DNA of 64,000 bases from Helianthus annuus (GCF_002127325.2 NC_035449.2:84240026-84304025); one strand, 5' to 3'. Shown: positions 10,303 through 23,044, counted from the first letter of the stretch. A program made the numbers and translations. Notes: generated by a model from the sequence alone, not told the origin.

Positions 10303-12191
10303 GGAGGACCACGCCCGGAAGAAGGAGTTTCTAAAAGCCTTATCTAACCAAGATCAATAGCTTCTTGGAAATTTTGCTAATTAAAATAAAACATAGGGCT
10401 AGAACTCCACGGCTTAATATTTATGTAATTTTTATTTTTAGTCTTTATGTAATGTTTCTCTATGTTTGCAATGATATGATGGTTTCTAAGATTGTTGGTT
10501 ATTAATGAATAAAACACACTCATGGTGGTAATGGATGAAAAAGGGAACGAGAAAAATGGACCCATGCACGAAGAACAGAGCAACCCGACACAAATCTCCA
10601 TCACAGAAGGCTCAACACGGGCCGTGCCCAACCAACACGACCTCGTGGTGAGCCACCTGCAGAAAAACACCCAGTCCAGGTAACTGGACACGGGTCGTGT
10701 TCAGCGGACACGCCCCCGTGTCCAGGCTTCTGTCTTAACTCTTTAATTTCTGTTACTGGCACCTGACCACGGGGCCGTGCCCGGTCACCACGGGGCCGTG
10801 TCTAGGATGCCAGTAACATAAATCTTTGCTTTTTAACCCACTTTTACACATTCTAATCAACCGAAAATATTATTTTTGGACACATTGAGGACAATGTGTA
10901 ATCTAAGTGTGGGGGGGATGCTAAAACCTTGAATTTTGCAAATCCTAATTACAAGCCTTACACAAAACTCTATTGGAACCGCTAAACACCCCAAATTTTT
11001 TCAAAAACTTTTCGTTTTTTTTTACTATTTGCTTGTTTTGGTTTAATTTGGGAATAACAAGTTCTAAAAAGGTTATATTTTTACAAATTTACAACCGATA
11101 GCGTCGTGATAACAAAGAACCAACATAAGAAAATTACGAAACGGCATAACAAGTCTAGTTAAAAATTCGATTATATATACTTGATCACATTAAAAACCCA
11201 TTCCCACAAAAGTGAGTTTTGAGCCTTTATTGAGCATACAAATATACATCTTTAGACTAAATGCTCATTTTTCGTTTCTTGTGTGAATAGCCGCTTGGTT
11301 CTTACAACTGTAGAACTTGCCACGACCATACATTCCCGGTCCTTACCAACTTAAACCCAAGTAAGTAAGTGATGGAGGCATTAGGACTAACCATATTTTT
11401 CTTTCTACACCATTATTTTTCATTTTTTTTACCACCTACCCAAAATCCCCCTAGTTAGCCCCTTTGAGCCTAAACCTTTCATTTCATTACCCTAAAACCT
11501 TTTCACCCACCAAAAACTTTTTTTTTATTTTTCACCCTTTATTTTAGTAACAAGCTCGGTTTTTCGTAAGCTCGCTATTTTATGTGACTCTAAAAAAAAA
11601 ATAATGATGAAGTCAAAAACAAACAAAAGCTATATAAAAGCTTGTTTGGAGAAATACTTCAAAATAAAAAGTCACTAAAAACAAGGTATGTCACGAAAAC
11701 CGACGCTTTTTACGATTTTCGCCCTTTTACTAACCACTAACCCAACCACCCACCTTTAACCCAAGCCTAACCCTTCACCCAAAAAGTCCTCTTGATATTT
11801 ACAAAGGTAAAAAGTTAAAAAGGAGGAGGATTGATTGCTTGGCAAGCCTATGGAAGGCGTAAGTTCCATGCCGCTCTCGAGTGATTCACTAAAAATTACA
11901 CCTTCGGCCGAGTGTTGAGTGATCTCCCGTGAGGTATGTGAACTTGTATATAAATGGAATTTTAATAAGGCATGCTATGCCCGAATAAGTAATTTATCTT
12001 ATGAAACGTTCTAAATAAATCATAACGAATAGGATTGTAAATAAATAAAAATAAAACTTACAAAGATCTTGGATTCTCGACACTCTAGTACAAGCCAAAA
12101 ACTTTCTCTTCTACCCATTCCATTTGGGAGTGTAAGCCACATTTAAAGAGTTTTGCTTGAGGACAAGCAAAAGTTCAAGTGTGGGGGTATT
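10303..12191 (+). other. C2 conserved non-coding 3' region
   Basis: No ORF is supported. Three GC-rich modules lie at about 10613-10652, 10684-10723 and 10763-10804. A polypurine-like AAGTGTGGGGGGGATG is at about 10902-10919, and the true polypurine tract ends at 12191 (AAGTGTGGGGGTATT). The region from about 10880 to 12190 has an inverted counterpart in C1 at 18779-20100, so it is a conserved part of the family. Confidence 0.65.
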
Positions 12192-13897
12192 TGATGTGTG
12201 TAAAATGCAACATATAAATCACATCAATTAAGGCATAAAACTAACCCTTTTTAAGTACTAATGTTGGAAAAAGAGTGTTTTTGTCTTTCTTTTGTATTTT
12301 CAGGATGAAATGAGCTCAAATTCACAAAAGAAGCAAAAAGACAACTAATTCTAGCATAAATACAAGAAAAGGAATAAAAGTAGACTGCCCGGACCCTCAA
12401 CGGCATCCTCCAAGGCAAAGAAGAGAAAGCAGAAGACTGAACACGCCCCGTGTCCAGCGGACACGGGGCTGTGCCCAAGAAGCAGCATAAAAGACAAACC
12501 TATAGAAGCTTCTATTGCCCACCACGGGGCCGTGTCCAGCGGGCACGGGGGCGTGGTGAAAGTACAGCAGGCGCATTAATTGTAATTGCCAATTACAATT
12601 AATGAGGAGAGAGAGTGTCAGACGGGCACGGGGGCGTGTCCAGCGGACACGGGGCCGTGCCCAGCCTTCTGTTCAGCCTATAAATAGGAGTGCTTGGTTT
12701 CATTCCATCTCATCCCTTGGCACACCACCTCTCTCACACTTCATCCACCACCCACCACCACCATAACACCATCATCCACCACCATCATTCACCACCATCA
12801 TCCATTGTCCATCATAGAGTGTGTGAGTCGTCTCGGGATCCAAGATTGATCGTAAGAGTTCTTGACAATCAAGGCCATGTTTGCCTAAGTCTCTTACATC
12901 ACTTGGTGAAGACAAGTGTTTAGTATAATAGTTTTTATTTTTAATCTTTTGCACTTTTTATTTGGTTTTGTATTAATGACTTTAATAACTAGTTACTTAT
13001 GTTGAAGGTGTTCTTTCCTTATCGTTTGTCCGTGGTGTCTTGGCGTTATTTTACTGTCTATATAAAATAAAAGATTTTCACCATTCATATCTCCACGGTC
13101 TATATGGAGGTATGTTGGCTACCTGGTCGGGGGTTAAGGGAACGGTTTGGTAAGGGTCTTGCCCTTGTTCAGCGTTTAGAGGTCCTGCTTGGGACCTGGG
13201 TCAAATTTAGTAGGATCTCCTTGAATGCCCATAGGTATTGGATGGCGGGGATCCAAACTCTTTGACCCCCTCATAAGTTAACTACTATTAATACTATAAC
13301 CCGGCTATTTAGGACTGTATCCCTGCTGACTCAGACTACTTAGCCGAGGGTAACGTCACCGCCAAAAGCGAGGCCTACCACAATTTGCATTAATAACTTA
13401 ATTCATTATCTTTCAATAATCCGACCCTTTAGGATTGTATCCCTGCTGACTCAAACTACTGGGTTGAGGGTAACGTCGCCTTCAAAAGAGGGGCCTACTA
13501 CAATAACTAAGATAATCTCTTAAACAAGTGCAAAAGTGCGAAAATATCAAAGGTTATACTAATACACGTGTCGGATCCAAGTGATTCATCTTGTCTATCT
13601 GTTTTTATTTTATTTTATTTTCAGCATTTAGTTAGTTTTTATTTTCTTAATTTAAAAAACATTTTTCTAACTTTTTGATTTGATTAGACGTTGAGGATAA
13701 ACCGGTACTAAAAGCTCTTGTGTCCTTGGACGACCTCGGTATCTTACCAACACTATACTACGTCCACGATGGGTGCACTTGCCCATATGTGTGTTTAGTG
13801 TTAGTAAATATCGTGTTTTTATAAATTTAAAACTTGGCTAAAAGTGTAAAAAGGGCTTAAATATACATCTAAAATATATCGCACTACACACGCATCA
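12192..13897 (+). repeat. 3' LTR of C2
   Basis: 1706 bp against 1693 bp for the 5' LTR. It begins TGATGTGTGTAAAATGC right after the polypurine tract and ends GCATCA before the duplication CGTGG. TATA box at 12679-12686; GC-rich modules at about 12440, 12520 and 12624. Confidence 0.9.
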
Positions 13898-14279
13898 CGT
13901 GGTCAGCCTTATGTTGTCACACCCCCAAAATCCACCCGCGGAGTACTACCGCTTGGAGGCGTGACTGACCAGGATCCAGCCACCAATCATACTGAACAAG
14001 CATATAAACAGTTATAAAAGCCTAACCAATACGATTGGTGTTTCAAACAAACAAAGTTTAAGTTGCAAGCGGAAGCATAAGTTTAAAGTTATAACATAAG
14101 TTCAAATGCTTTCAAATGGCACGCAGCAATCTGTGTCCCACAACGACTCTCCTCCATGCAAGCTCCAGCTGAGTACCTATGGTCCTGCAAAGCATGTAGT
14201 AACGAGTCAACAACTAGTTGAGTGAGTTCACAGTTGGGTGTTCGTTTTAATTGTTTCGAAAACAGTTTCCTTTATCTGG

Positions 14280-14410
14280 CATCCTGCCGTGGGGGTTACC
14301 CCATAGTTTGAAAACGTGACTTGTTCATTCCCAGTTACTCTGGCATTCCAGCCGTGGGGGCTACCCCATGTTAGTTATCAGGCATTTCGGCCGTGGAGGC
14401 TACCCCATGC
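14280..14410. repeat. Degenerate repeats in S1 LTR ('GCCGTGGGGGCTACCCCAT')
   Basis: Three copies of a CCGTGGgGGcTACCCCAT unit, spaced about 60-70 bp, at roughly 14286, 14350 and 14390. No coding content. Confidence 0.5.
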
Positions 14411-15117
14411 GTACACTAGACTCGTTACCATATCGACTGCTGACTGTAGTCATGTTTATGTGCCCTGAAAACCGTCAATGTCTATCATCATTGACGTGCC
14501 CCAGATCCATTAGTTCACGCCCGTCCTCTGCGGCACGGTGTGAGGTTTGTCAGACCTAAATAGCGCTATCTAACTAATGACCCGCTCGCCATTGGCCCGG
14601 CGATTAAGTCGATATAAAAAGGAGGGACTTCGTGATAGAGTTTTGGTCTAGTACGAGTTATCCGTCCATCCGGACGAGGAATCACATTCCTGAACCATAG
14701 CTGTCCTACCCAAGGAGGACGAGGAACCCACGTTCCTTAACCCCATTCCCAACCCAAGGAATCCCATGCTTTGTAGAGGGTGTGAACTCACCTTGGTTTG
14801 CTCGGCAGTAACACAGAAAAGTTAGTCAAATTGCAGGAAATCAATTAGGTCCTATCACAGATATTATTCGTATCAGATTCAAGCCAAGCAGTGCACGAAT
14901 GTTCAACACGTATTGTACACAGGTATTGATCATGGCAAACACGTTTAACATCAACAGCTCACAGTTAACAGTCATATACAACCCAAAGTCTAAGTGTGAG
15001 GCCCTAACAGTTGGGCTCGTGATAACAGGCCCAAACAATACGTCAACAGTAACACAGAAGTCCATAAGCCTGGCCCATTAACGTAGGCCCATAATTAAGC
15101 CAGTCCAATAAGCATGG

Positions 15118-15375
15118 TCTCGAGTCGCAACCGGACTCGCAAGCATGGTTGCGAGTTATGCTGTTTGTGTTGATCATGGATGGTTGTGAGTCGCAACCTA
15201 TGTCGCAACCATGGTTTCGGCTGTTCATGCTAAGGTTTCGAGCGGTAACGGGACTCGTAACCTGTGTCGCAACCTGTGGTCTCGGCTTGTCATGTTATGG
15301 TTGCGAGTCGTAACCAGGTGTTCTCGACTCGCAACTGGTGTCGCAATGTGGAGATTTCGAGTCGCAACCAGGGGT
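15118..15375. repeat. GAGTCGCAACC motif cluster in S1 LTR
   Basis: At least eight forms of GAGTCGCAACC or its complement GGTTGCGAGTC occur in about 260 bp, in both orientations. The local GC content is higher than the surrounding LTR. It lies downstream of the S1 TATA when read on minus. Confidence 0.6.
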
Positions 15376-16248
15376 TCCGACTCCCCAGCAGCTGCTGATC
15401 CTTCGCAGATTGTACTATCCAATAGAATTCATGCAGAATTATGTACTATCCACTAAACATGTTTTGTTGTCTAATATTTACCCAAAATGGATCAAACAAT
15501 GCAGGTTTCAAATATTCAAACCACATTCAAAGCATATTCAAGTAGTTCTTCATGTTCTTCAAACATTCAAAACATATTCATAACACATTCAACCCTTGTT
15601 CAAGCAAAATTATGAACTATAACTCACTAATATTATGACAAGCATATTCATTAGTCAATTCATTTAGTATGAACACCCAACCCCTCGGATTCAAACCCAA
15701 GTAAACCGATAACACCATTCTCATTCAAGCATACTACCCATTTTATCATAACAATACATCAACTTATCATGAACCCAAGTAAAAACCGAAAACAGTTATG
15801 AACCGATTTATTTGAGTATCAATCTCATCATGCATCACTCAACAATCAACATATTGTCAAACACTTCAACATTCATCAACCCAAGCACAAACACAACATG
15901 AATATGTTAACACTAAGCATTCAACAATAAACATCAAGAAACACTAACCGGTTGATGGGTTTCGAGGATGTGTGTGAGCTTCCAACCGATTGTGTGTGTG
16001 AGCCGATTCCAAGAATCCAAATCCGAGAGTTCTTGTGCCAACCGATTGGATCCGAGAACTTGGAGGTGTGTTTGTGTTTCTAGAGTTTTAGTGAGAGTGT
16101 GTGTGTAGGAGTGTGAGTGTGGTTGCCCAAAGAGTGACAAGGTTGGCAAGGAGTATGCTATATATACTAGTTCCACAAGGTGCACCCTAAAGGGCTTACT
16201 AGCCGGTTAAGGAGGTCACGGCCCAAAGGCCCAAATCGGTTATGTTCA

Positions 16249-16270
16249 CTCGAGACCACATGGTCTCGAG
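16249..16270. promoter_or_regulatory. Perfect dyad upstream of the S1 TATA box
   Basis: CTCGAGACCA, two bases, then TGGTCTCGAG: perfect 10-bp arms. On the minus strand it lies about 90 bp upstream of the TATA-like sequence near 16160. Confidence 0.55.
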
Positions 16271-17058
16271 TCGGGTCCTTGTTGTTTCGGTTCATACACA
16301 TACACGCATACACATAAATATAACATATAATTCAACGATTCAATTAGCCATATATGTTCAAACACGTTACATCAAGACACAACGAAAGGTTCTAGATTTC
16401 GGGTTGTCACATCATCCCCAAGTTGAAAGAAATTTCGTCCCGAAATTTGATGGCACTCACTGAGGAAGCTAGTCAAGTTGTATGGTTTTCCCGGTTTTCC
16501 TGGGGTGTCACATATGTTTCTTGTTTTTGCTTGGGGAAATGTTGTCGATGGGTCGGGCATGCCACGTTTATTCCTTTTCTTTGTATTTATGTTAGTTTTT
16601 GTTGCATACGAGTTGACGCCTACCCGCGCGTTGCAGCACGATGTTAATAATCAATGTCTTTAGTAATATTTTATGAGATGCGAAAGTTGTTAAGTACTAT
16701 GCAAAACTTGAGATACAATGTATTTTTAAATTGTGATGACAAACTAACCTATTTTTCAAAGCATAAAATAGTGTAATCAATAATCTGTAACGAAATAACT
16801 CGCGCATTACGTCCTGTTTTAGTTTTAAACATTGAAACGTAGATTAAAAAACATAAAGTGGATAAAAGCATGTGGAAATTATGAAAACATTACGTCATAA
16901 CTGAGAAAAATACAATTTAAAACTGTTTACTGACCGTGAACTATACAAATATATTACAATAAGTTAAACTCAATTAATATATTATAATATTTCTTTATGA
17001 TTTCGAATATTCAATTAATATATATTATAATATTTTTATATGATTTCGAATATACTAA

Positions 17059-17299
17059 GGCTGTGTGGTGTGGAGCGGCGTCCCACCTTGACATCAGCCA
17101 ATAACGCTCTGATGGCGCCCCACCTCCACCATGTGGGCTTCAAAGTGGGGCGATAAAGGACGCCAAAGGGGCTCTTGTGAGTGTAATGACGGACACTAAT
17201 GGGGAGGCTCATGTGGACCCCATGTTGCAAGTGAAAACACCAATCAAAACCCCACATTGAAGTGCAGCGCCATTAATAGCCAAAACACACCGGGTGGCA
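17059..17299. mobile_element. Harbinger-type MITE candidate
   Basis: 241 bp flanked by TAA at 17056-17058 and 17300-17302. The left end GGCTGTGTGGTGTGG and the inverted right end share only about nine of fifteen positions, so the terminal repeat is weak. The interior is GC-rich compared with its flanks and has no ORF worth calling. Confidence 0.4.
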
Positions 17300-18632
17300 T
17301 AAGTGTTAACATGGTGACATGAATATATATTTTTTTAATTCTGTTTATTGTTACTTGGCTGAAAAAAATGGTTGAAGTAAAAGTTATAAAATGGGCTTTA
17401 TAGGCTGGATAGTATTTAATAAGCAATAAGGTGCTGATTTGCGATGGGCTTTATATTTCAGCCCCGTTCAAAGCCCTCAAAGAAGTCTAGGTTTTTTATA
17501 TTTTATTTATTTATTTATTTTTATGCCATTTTCTCATTATTAAAAGATGTGAGGTGGTGCAAATATAAATTTTTTAGTGTGTTCTCTGTCTCATCTTTGT
17601 TTTTCTTTTATTTAAAGAAGTACCTGCAACATTTTTTCTTACTCATCATTGGGCATTGTTGGTTGATATCTTGAATAATCAGTCAAGAGAGTTCACATTA
17701 AGTTATAAACTTGATGATCCATGACACTTCTTGGTTTTTCTTAGTGTTGTTGTAAATCAGTTTTTGTTTTGTATATTTTTGAACATTTTGGAATAAATTT
17801 CCGTTTTGGTATAATAGTTGCTAAATTTGAGATTTGTACTTTGTTAAATCTTGTATAAGTTTTGGGATTTTGTATCGATACCATCCTCCTTGTGGGATTA
17901 GGATCTTTGTATGTTTGATTATGTGATGTTTCTTTGATCCTTTTGTTCTCTATTCAAATCTTTGTTCTTTAATATTTAAGATTGATTTGTACTTGTGAAT
18001 ATGGTTTTATCGATCTGGTTGTTCGCTAATTCTGATTACGAGAGGTGTAGGTATACCGATTTTGTTCTCTGTCCTTTAAGGTTTGTTATCAGGGATGTTT
18101 CTGTAACCAATTTTCATTATTGATTTTCTTTCTTTAAAGGTTCGAGAGGATTTGATTGAAGTGTTTTCCTATGTGGTTTTAGTCTCTGTTTCCGTATGCA
18201 TATACAAACTATAAAAATGGCTCACACCTTACAATTAAAGAACCAAATGAACTAATCGATGATAAAAACATAAATACTAAAAATGAAAACCTAGGGGAAC
18301 CGAAAATACAGAGGAAAATTTGAAACTTACTGTGCCAAATCAGATATCAACAGAATTGAATTCAAAGTCGGTTACAGAGGGACATGAAAACGTGAAAGAG
18401 AATTGGTGAGGGATTGTCACCGGCGGTTAACGGTGAATGAATGAGAAATGATGAGGTACAAACTTATATATAATTGTTAACCAACGCAACTTTTAAACCA
18501 AGGGGTACACTTATAATTTCTAACCAACACGACATTTAAAGAAAGAGATATAAATATAATTTCTAACCGACGCGACTTTTAAAAGAAGGGGTACACATCT
18601 TAAGTTGGTAATTGTATATATATATAATCTAA
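17300..18632. other. Rest of H1, no gene seen
   Basis: AT-rich with long T runs and short chance ORFs. I see no recognisable captured exon. The 18430-18600 stretch has three short similar phrases (AACCAACGCGACTTTTAAA-like), a minor degenerate repeat. Confidence 0.4.
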
Positions 18633-18778
18633 TTTATTCCTTTTGTTCATTTAATCTCATTTGGTCCTGAAAATACAAAAGGAAGATAAAAGCACACTTT
18701 TTCCAACATTAGGACTAAAAAAAGGTTAGTTTTATGTCTTATTTGATGTAATTTATATGTTGCATTTTACACACATCA
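18633..18778 (-). repeat. Left LTR of C1, last segment
   Basis: Continues the LTR after H1 and ends TTTTACACACATCA. It matches 25866-26006 closely. The internal region starts at 18779 with the complement of a decayed polypurine tract. Confidence 0.85.
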
Positions 18779-20564
18779 AATACCCAACACTTGAATCTTT
18801 GCTTGTACTCAAGCAAAACTCTTTATTATATGACTTACACACCCAAATGAAATGGGTAGAAGAAAAGTTTTGGGCTTGCTTTAAGTGTCAGGAATCCAAG
18901 ATCTTTATTAAGTTTTATTTTTATACTATATACAATCCTATTCGTTATAATTTATTTAGAACGTTTTATAAAAGAAATTACTTATTTCGGCATAACATGC
19001 ATTTTTAAAATTTCATTTATATACAAGTTCACATACCTCACGGGAGATCACTCAACACTCGGCCGAATATGTATTTTTATGAAACACTCGAGACCGGCAT
19101 TCAACTTATTTCTACCATATGCTTGCCAAGCAATAAATTCTCCTCCTTTTTAACTATAAACCTTTGTAAATATCAAGAGGACTTGGGGAAGGGTTAAGCT
19201 TGGGTTAAAGGTACTTGGTTTTGGGTTAGTGGTTAGTAAAAAGGGCTAAAAGCGTAAAAAGCGTCGGTTGTTGTAAAAGTTTTTGTTTTTGTGACATTTA
19301 TTCAAACTAAGCATTTTCAAACAAAGTTTCTTTGAGGAACTTGTTTGTTTATTGCTAGACTTTCATTTTTTTTTTCTAAAGAAACGTCACAAGAAAACCG
19401 AGCTTTTTACTAAAATAAGGGGTTTAAAAGAAAAAAGGTTTTGGTGGGTAAAGCGTGTTTGTTTTGTGGATTTAGAAATGAAAAGGTTTAGGCTCAAAGG
19501 GGTTAACTAGAGGGATTATGGGTAGGTGATAAAGAAAATGAAAAATAATGGTGTTGAAAGAAAAATGGGTTAGTCCTAATGCCTCAATCATTTACTTACT
19601 TGAGTTTAAGTTGGTAAGGACCGGGAATGTATCGCCGTGGCAAGTTATAGAGTTGTAAGAAACCACGCGGCTATTCACACAAAAAATGAAAAATGAGCAT
19701 TTAGTTTAAAGATGTATGCTTGTATGATCAATAAAGGCTCAAAACTCACTTATTGTGGGAATGGGTTTATAATGTGATCAAGTATATATAATCAAATTTT
19801 AACTAAATTTGTCATGTCGTTTCATAATTTTCTTATGTTGGTTCTTTTTATCACGACACTATCGGTTGTAAATTTGTAAAAATATAACCTTTTAGAACTT
19901 GTTATTCCCAAATTAAACCAAGACAAGTAGAAAAAAAAATGAAAGTTTTTTGAAAAAAAAAATTGGGGTGATTAACGGCTCCAATAGAGTTTTGTGTAAG
20001 GCTTGGTATTACGACTTGCAAAATTTATGGTTTTAGCATCTCCCCACAATTAAATTACACATTATCCTCAATGTGTCCCAAAATTAAGTTTTTAGATTGA
20101 TTGAATGTGTAAAAAGGTGTTTAAAAACAAAATTTTATGCTACTGGGCGTCTGGCCACGGGCCCATGTTGGTCCGGGCACGGGGGCGTGTTGGGCTGAGC
20201 ACGGCCCCGTGCTGAACTTGCTGTAATGAAGAAAAAATGTCTGGAGGCTCTGTTTTTGTGCATGGGGTGTGGGTTATTCTTTCCCTTGGTATCCTCCACC
20301 ATTTCGTGTGTGTTTTACCATTACAACATCATCCAAACACCATATAATACTTAAAAACCATCATTCATTCAAGAGTGAATTACATAATTCCTAGAAAATA
20401 AAAAGTACATACTAAAACTGGATAAGTAGGTCATGAAATGCAAGAAATCTTAAAGCACAAAGAAGTTCTAGCTTAGATGTTTTTATTAGAAGAACAAAAT
20501 TTCCAAAAAGATGATTCTTTCGGTTGAAAAAGGCTTGTAGAACTTCTTCCCCGGAAAGGGCCCC
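18779..20564 (-). other. C1 conserved non-coding region
   Basis: Inverted counterpart of the C2 3' non-coding region. It starts with AATACCCAACACTTGA, the complement of a polypurine tract decayed from the GTGGGGG form in C2. It holds one triple GC-rich module at about 20150-20215. The short ORF at 18757-19008 is a shadow. Confidence 0.65.
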
Positions 20565-22706
20565 TCATACATCGTTGAGCCATTCTTCTATCTCCCGGGG
20601 GAGAAGGAAGGCGGGCTCATTGTCTTCCTCATGTTGAGGAGGTGCGACTTCTACCGGAACCTCTTGTAAGGCGTCAAAAGGAGGTTCCGGGGGAATATCA
20701 TCCCATACGGTGGGATTAATAACTTCTTGTGCCAAATTCCAATCTTCTTGAGGAAAGATTGGTTCCATAGGAGGCATTGCAAGAATATTCAACATTTGGT
20801 GCAAAAGTTTGATTTCTTGGAAGCTATTTTCTCGCCCCACCGTTAGATAGTTGATACGGTCGATGTAACACCCGTAATATTTAAATGGGACTTTAATAGA
20901 AAATACGCATTTTTATAAGATAATACTTTATTACCTAAAGTTATACAAAACGGAAGTTTACAAAATACCATATTCGTGTTAACTACCAACTAAGTTTAAC
21001 ATCCCAAAACGACAATTTAAGTGTCTACAACACAAACATTGTTTTTAACTGAATTAGATAAGCGCGGAAGCTTCAAGGATAGTGTTCGGTTCTTTAATTG
21101 TTGCTTGATCGTCATCCAGAGCATGACCAATATCACCTAAGGTCAAAACAACATGAAATGTTATTTTTGATAATGTTAGAATGGCTATAACAAGTTTCAT
21201 GAGTCAAAAAAACAAAAATTAAACAATTTCGGAATTGGGGGGGGGGGGGCTACACCTAGCCCCCTTTTTGACATCAAGTTTTTTATTTGTTGCTGCACTT
21301 TCCCAGCTCAACCTTTTATCAAGTCCAAACTTAAAACCACCATAACTTTTGATCCGTAAGTCTGTTGTAGGTGATTCTTTTTCCTACGCGTACGTAATTA
21401 AATTACCAATGCATCTATTAAGATTATTATATCAAAAATTGTATGTACGGGCTGAAAGTCTATATATGCCTTATGTATTTATTTGACCCGTTTAGCTTTT
21501 TCGTTAACTTAACCACTAACAAATTTTATGTCCGCAAGACGTATTTACCCAACAACCGGGGCTTATGATCACCGGCGTTTCATTACCAAATCTATGGTTT
21601 CACGCTCTTGTATTCCGTCATTGCCAAATGCTATTCTAAACACACTTTTACTACTTACTAAACGATTATTCGACCCGTTTGGCTCATTTATGGAATCCTC
21701 CATTTCTAATGACTACCAAACGCTTTCTAATCTAATTTTAACTCATTAAATCAAGTAGTGAACATTGTCACTTCAACTAATACCAATCTTTATTCTAAAA
21801 CACAACTTTGAACGAATACAATATCTAATTTGCATAATGTAACGAAACAAGTTACATACTTGCATGATTCATCAACATTGGTTTCTAACCATAATTACCC
21901 ATTCCCGGGCTTTTCAACCTTAGCGTATCATGTCCGTTCCATGGTTTACGCTTTTATAACTCAAGTTTTAATGAGTGACGTTTTACTCACTTCAACAGTA
22001 CAATTTCAACCACTGTTCGACCCGTTTGGTTGTTTAAAGGAAACCACCATTTTAAAACACACCAAACTTATTCTAACCAATATTTTAATCCGTTTCTTTA
22101 TCTAGTGAATTACATCACTCTATTTTTATTCCAACATGACTAATTACACAATATTATTAACCAACGTATCTAATTAGCTACTTTGACTCGTTTGGTTTGT
22201 CGAGTGAACTTCATCACTTCTATGACATACCAAACTCGCATTTGACACTACTATCTCAATAATATTTCTAAGACTTGGCCGGGAGCCTTGTGTCGCCCCT
22301 GTGTTCTTGTTCGACCAGACACACCTAAGTGTGTGTTTGGTGTGGGTTATTTTGATTTTTAATCACCCAAGTTTCTATTTCAGCAACTTAGGTCCCTCAA
22401 TTTTATTTAACCTATATTTTTGGTGTTTTAATCCTATTATATGTTACCACATAACCCGTAACTAACTGGGTTATTGATTCCTAGTTTGTTTATTCTCGTT
22501 TATTTAATACTTTAAACTTCTAATATAAAGTTTTATATTTTCGGGGTGTTACAGTCGATTAGGACTTCTTCTATGGATGTCATCTCGTTGAGTGCCTCTC
22601 CCAGCGCCATTACGTAACGCACAAGGGTTGCTTCGATCGATAGCCTTCTTTCCCTGCGACTGTTCCTTGAGTGAGCTGAAGAAGTTCCGCTATTCTGGCT
22701 CGACAT
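20565..22706 (-). pseudogene. C1 ORF2, split by a solo LTR
   Basis: Homologue of C2 ORF2. The N-terminal part (ATG at 22706) includes MSSQNSGTSSAHSRNSRR and SIEEVLID. The C-terminal part at 20859-20565 includes NSFQEIKLLHQMLNIL and LPREIEEWLNDV. The break is exactly the solo LTR S2 and one copy of its GTCGA duplication. The codons on both sides are otherwise in the same frame, so the ORF was open when S2 landed. Function unknown, as for C2 ORF2. Confidence 0.7.
20864..22553 (-). mobile_element. S2: solo LTR in C1 ORF2
   Basis: 1690 bp starting TGTAACACCC and ending GGGTGTTACA, with GTCGA at 20859-20863 and 22554-22558. No primer site or coding region, so it is a solo LTR. Orientation is set to minus because the minus reading starts TGTAACACCCCGAAAA, close to the LTR start at 61358; that is weak evidence. 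It contains a G run at about 21237-21249 and two short related blocks (TCGACCCGTTTGG near 21670 and 22017). Confidence 0.8.
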
Positions 22707-23044
22707 TCTAAGAAAACAAGTCAAAAAAATTCAAATTAATGAAACGGTAACTCTGGCCACGGCCCCATGCTCACTGAGCACGGCCCGGTGGCCACCAATC
22801 TGCAGATTTTTGAAACAAGGAATCTTAGAGCCTTAAATTGTTTTTCTGACTTTTGAAACATTTCTAAGCAGAAATAACTTAAAATAGTGTTGTAAAATTT
22901 ATTTTTGATAAGATTCCTTGATTAAAAACCTAACAAATCTCACAATAAAGCTTGGAAACATGGCGATTTCAAGCTTTAATGGATGTTTTGAGGAGTTAGT
23001 GAAGAAGAAGGCAATAGACAAAAGTAGTAAAGACAAGATGGTTG
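22707..23044 (-). other. C1 inter-ORF region
   Basis: Counterpart of the C2 inter-ORF region, with one GC-rich module at about 22750-22797. No gene seen. Confidence 0.5.

Larger units (their letters stand above)
6583..13897 (+). mobile_element. Element C2: younger sister of C1, plus strand, inside the C1 LTR
   Basis: 7315 bp, bounded by TG...CA with the 5-bp duplication CGTGG at 6578-6582 and 13898-13902. It has a complete set of parts: 5' LTR 6583-8275, primer site 8282-8298, ORF1 8586-9476, ORF2 9859-10302, conserved non-coding DNA, polypurine tract near 12177-12191 and 3' LTR 12192-13897. The two LTRs look about 98-99% identical by eye. The main length difference is an extra CACCATCATTCA-like 12-bp unit in the 3' LTR. 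No gag-pol domain is present, so it is non-autonomous. Both ORFs remain open, which fits a recent insertion. Confidence 0.9.
13915..16512 (-). mobile_element. S1: deleted LTR element, LTR plus polypurine remnant, in the C1 LTR
   Basis: Bounded by TGTCACACCCC at left and GGGGTGTCACA at right, with TATGT duplicated at 13910-13914 and 16513-16517. The LTR itself runs from 13915 to about 16411, ending CGGGTTGTCACA. Next to it the plus strand reads TCATCCCCAAG, the complement of a polypurine tract, so the element is on minus. About 100 bp of leftover sequence then joins a short second LTR terminus. Most of the internal region and the 5' LTR were lost by deletion rather than by simple LTR-LTR recombination. 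TATA on minus lies near 16159-16167. Confidence 0.75.
16609..18632 (-). mobile_element. H1: Helitron-like insertion in the C1 LTR
   Basis: The C1 LTR stops after GTTGCATA at 16608 and resumes with TTTATTCC at 18633, as comparison with 25855-25875 shows, so about 2.0 kb was inserted without a clear target duplication. The left edge contains CCCGCGCGTTGCAGC, which on minus resembles the GC hairpin before a Helitron 3' end. The terminus reads CTCG instead of CTAG/CTRR. The right edge is a TATATATATATAATC run like a Helitron 5' end. No RepHel coding sequence is visible. Assignment is tentative. Confidence 0.45.
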
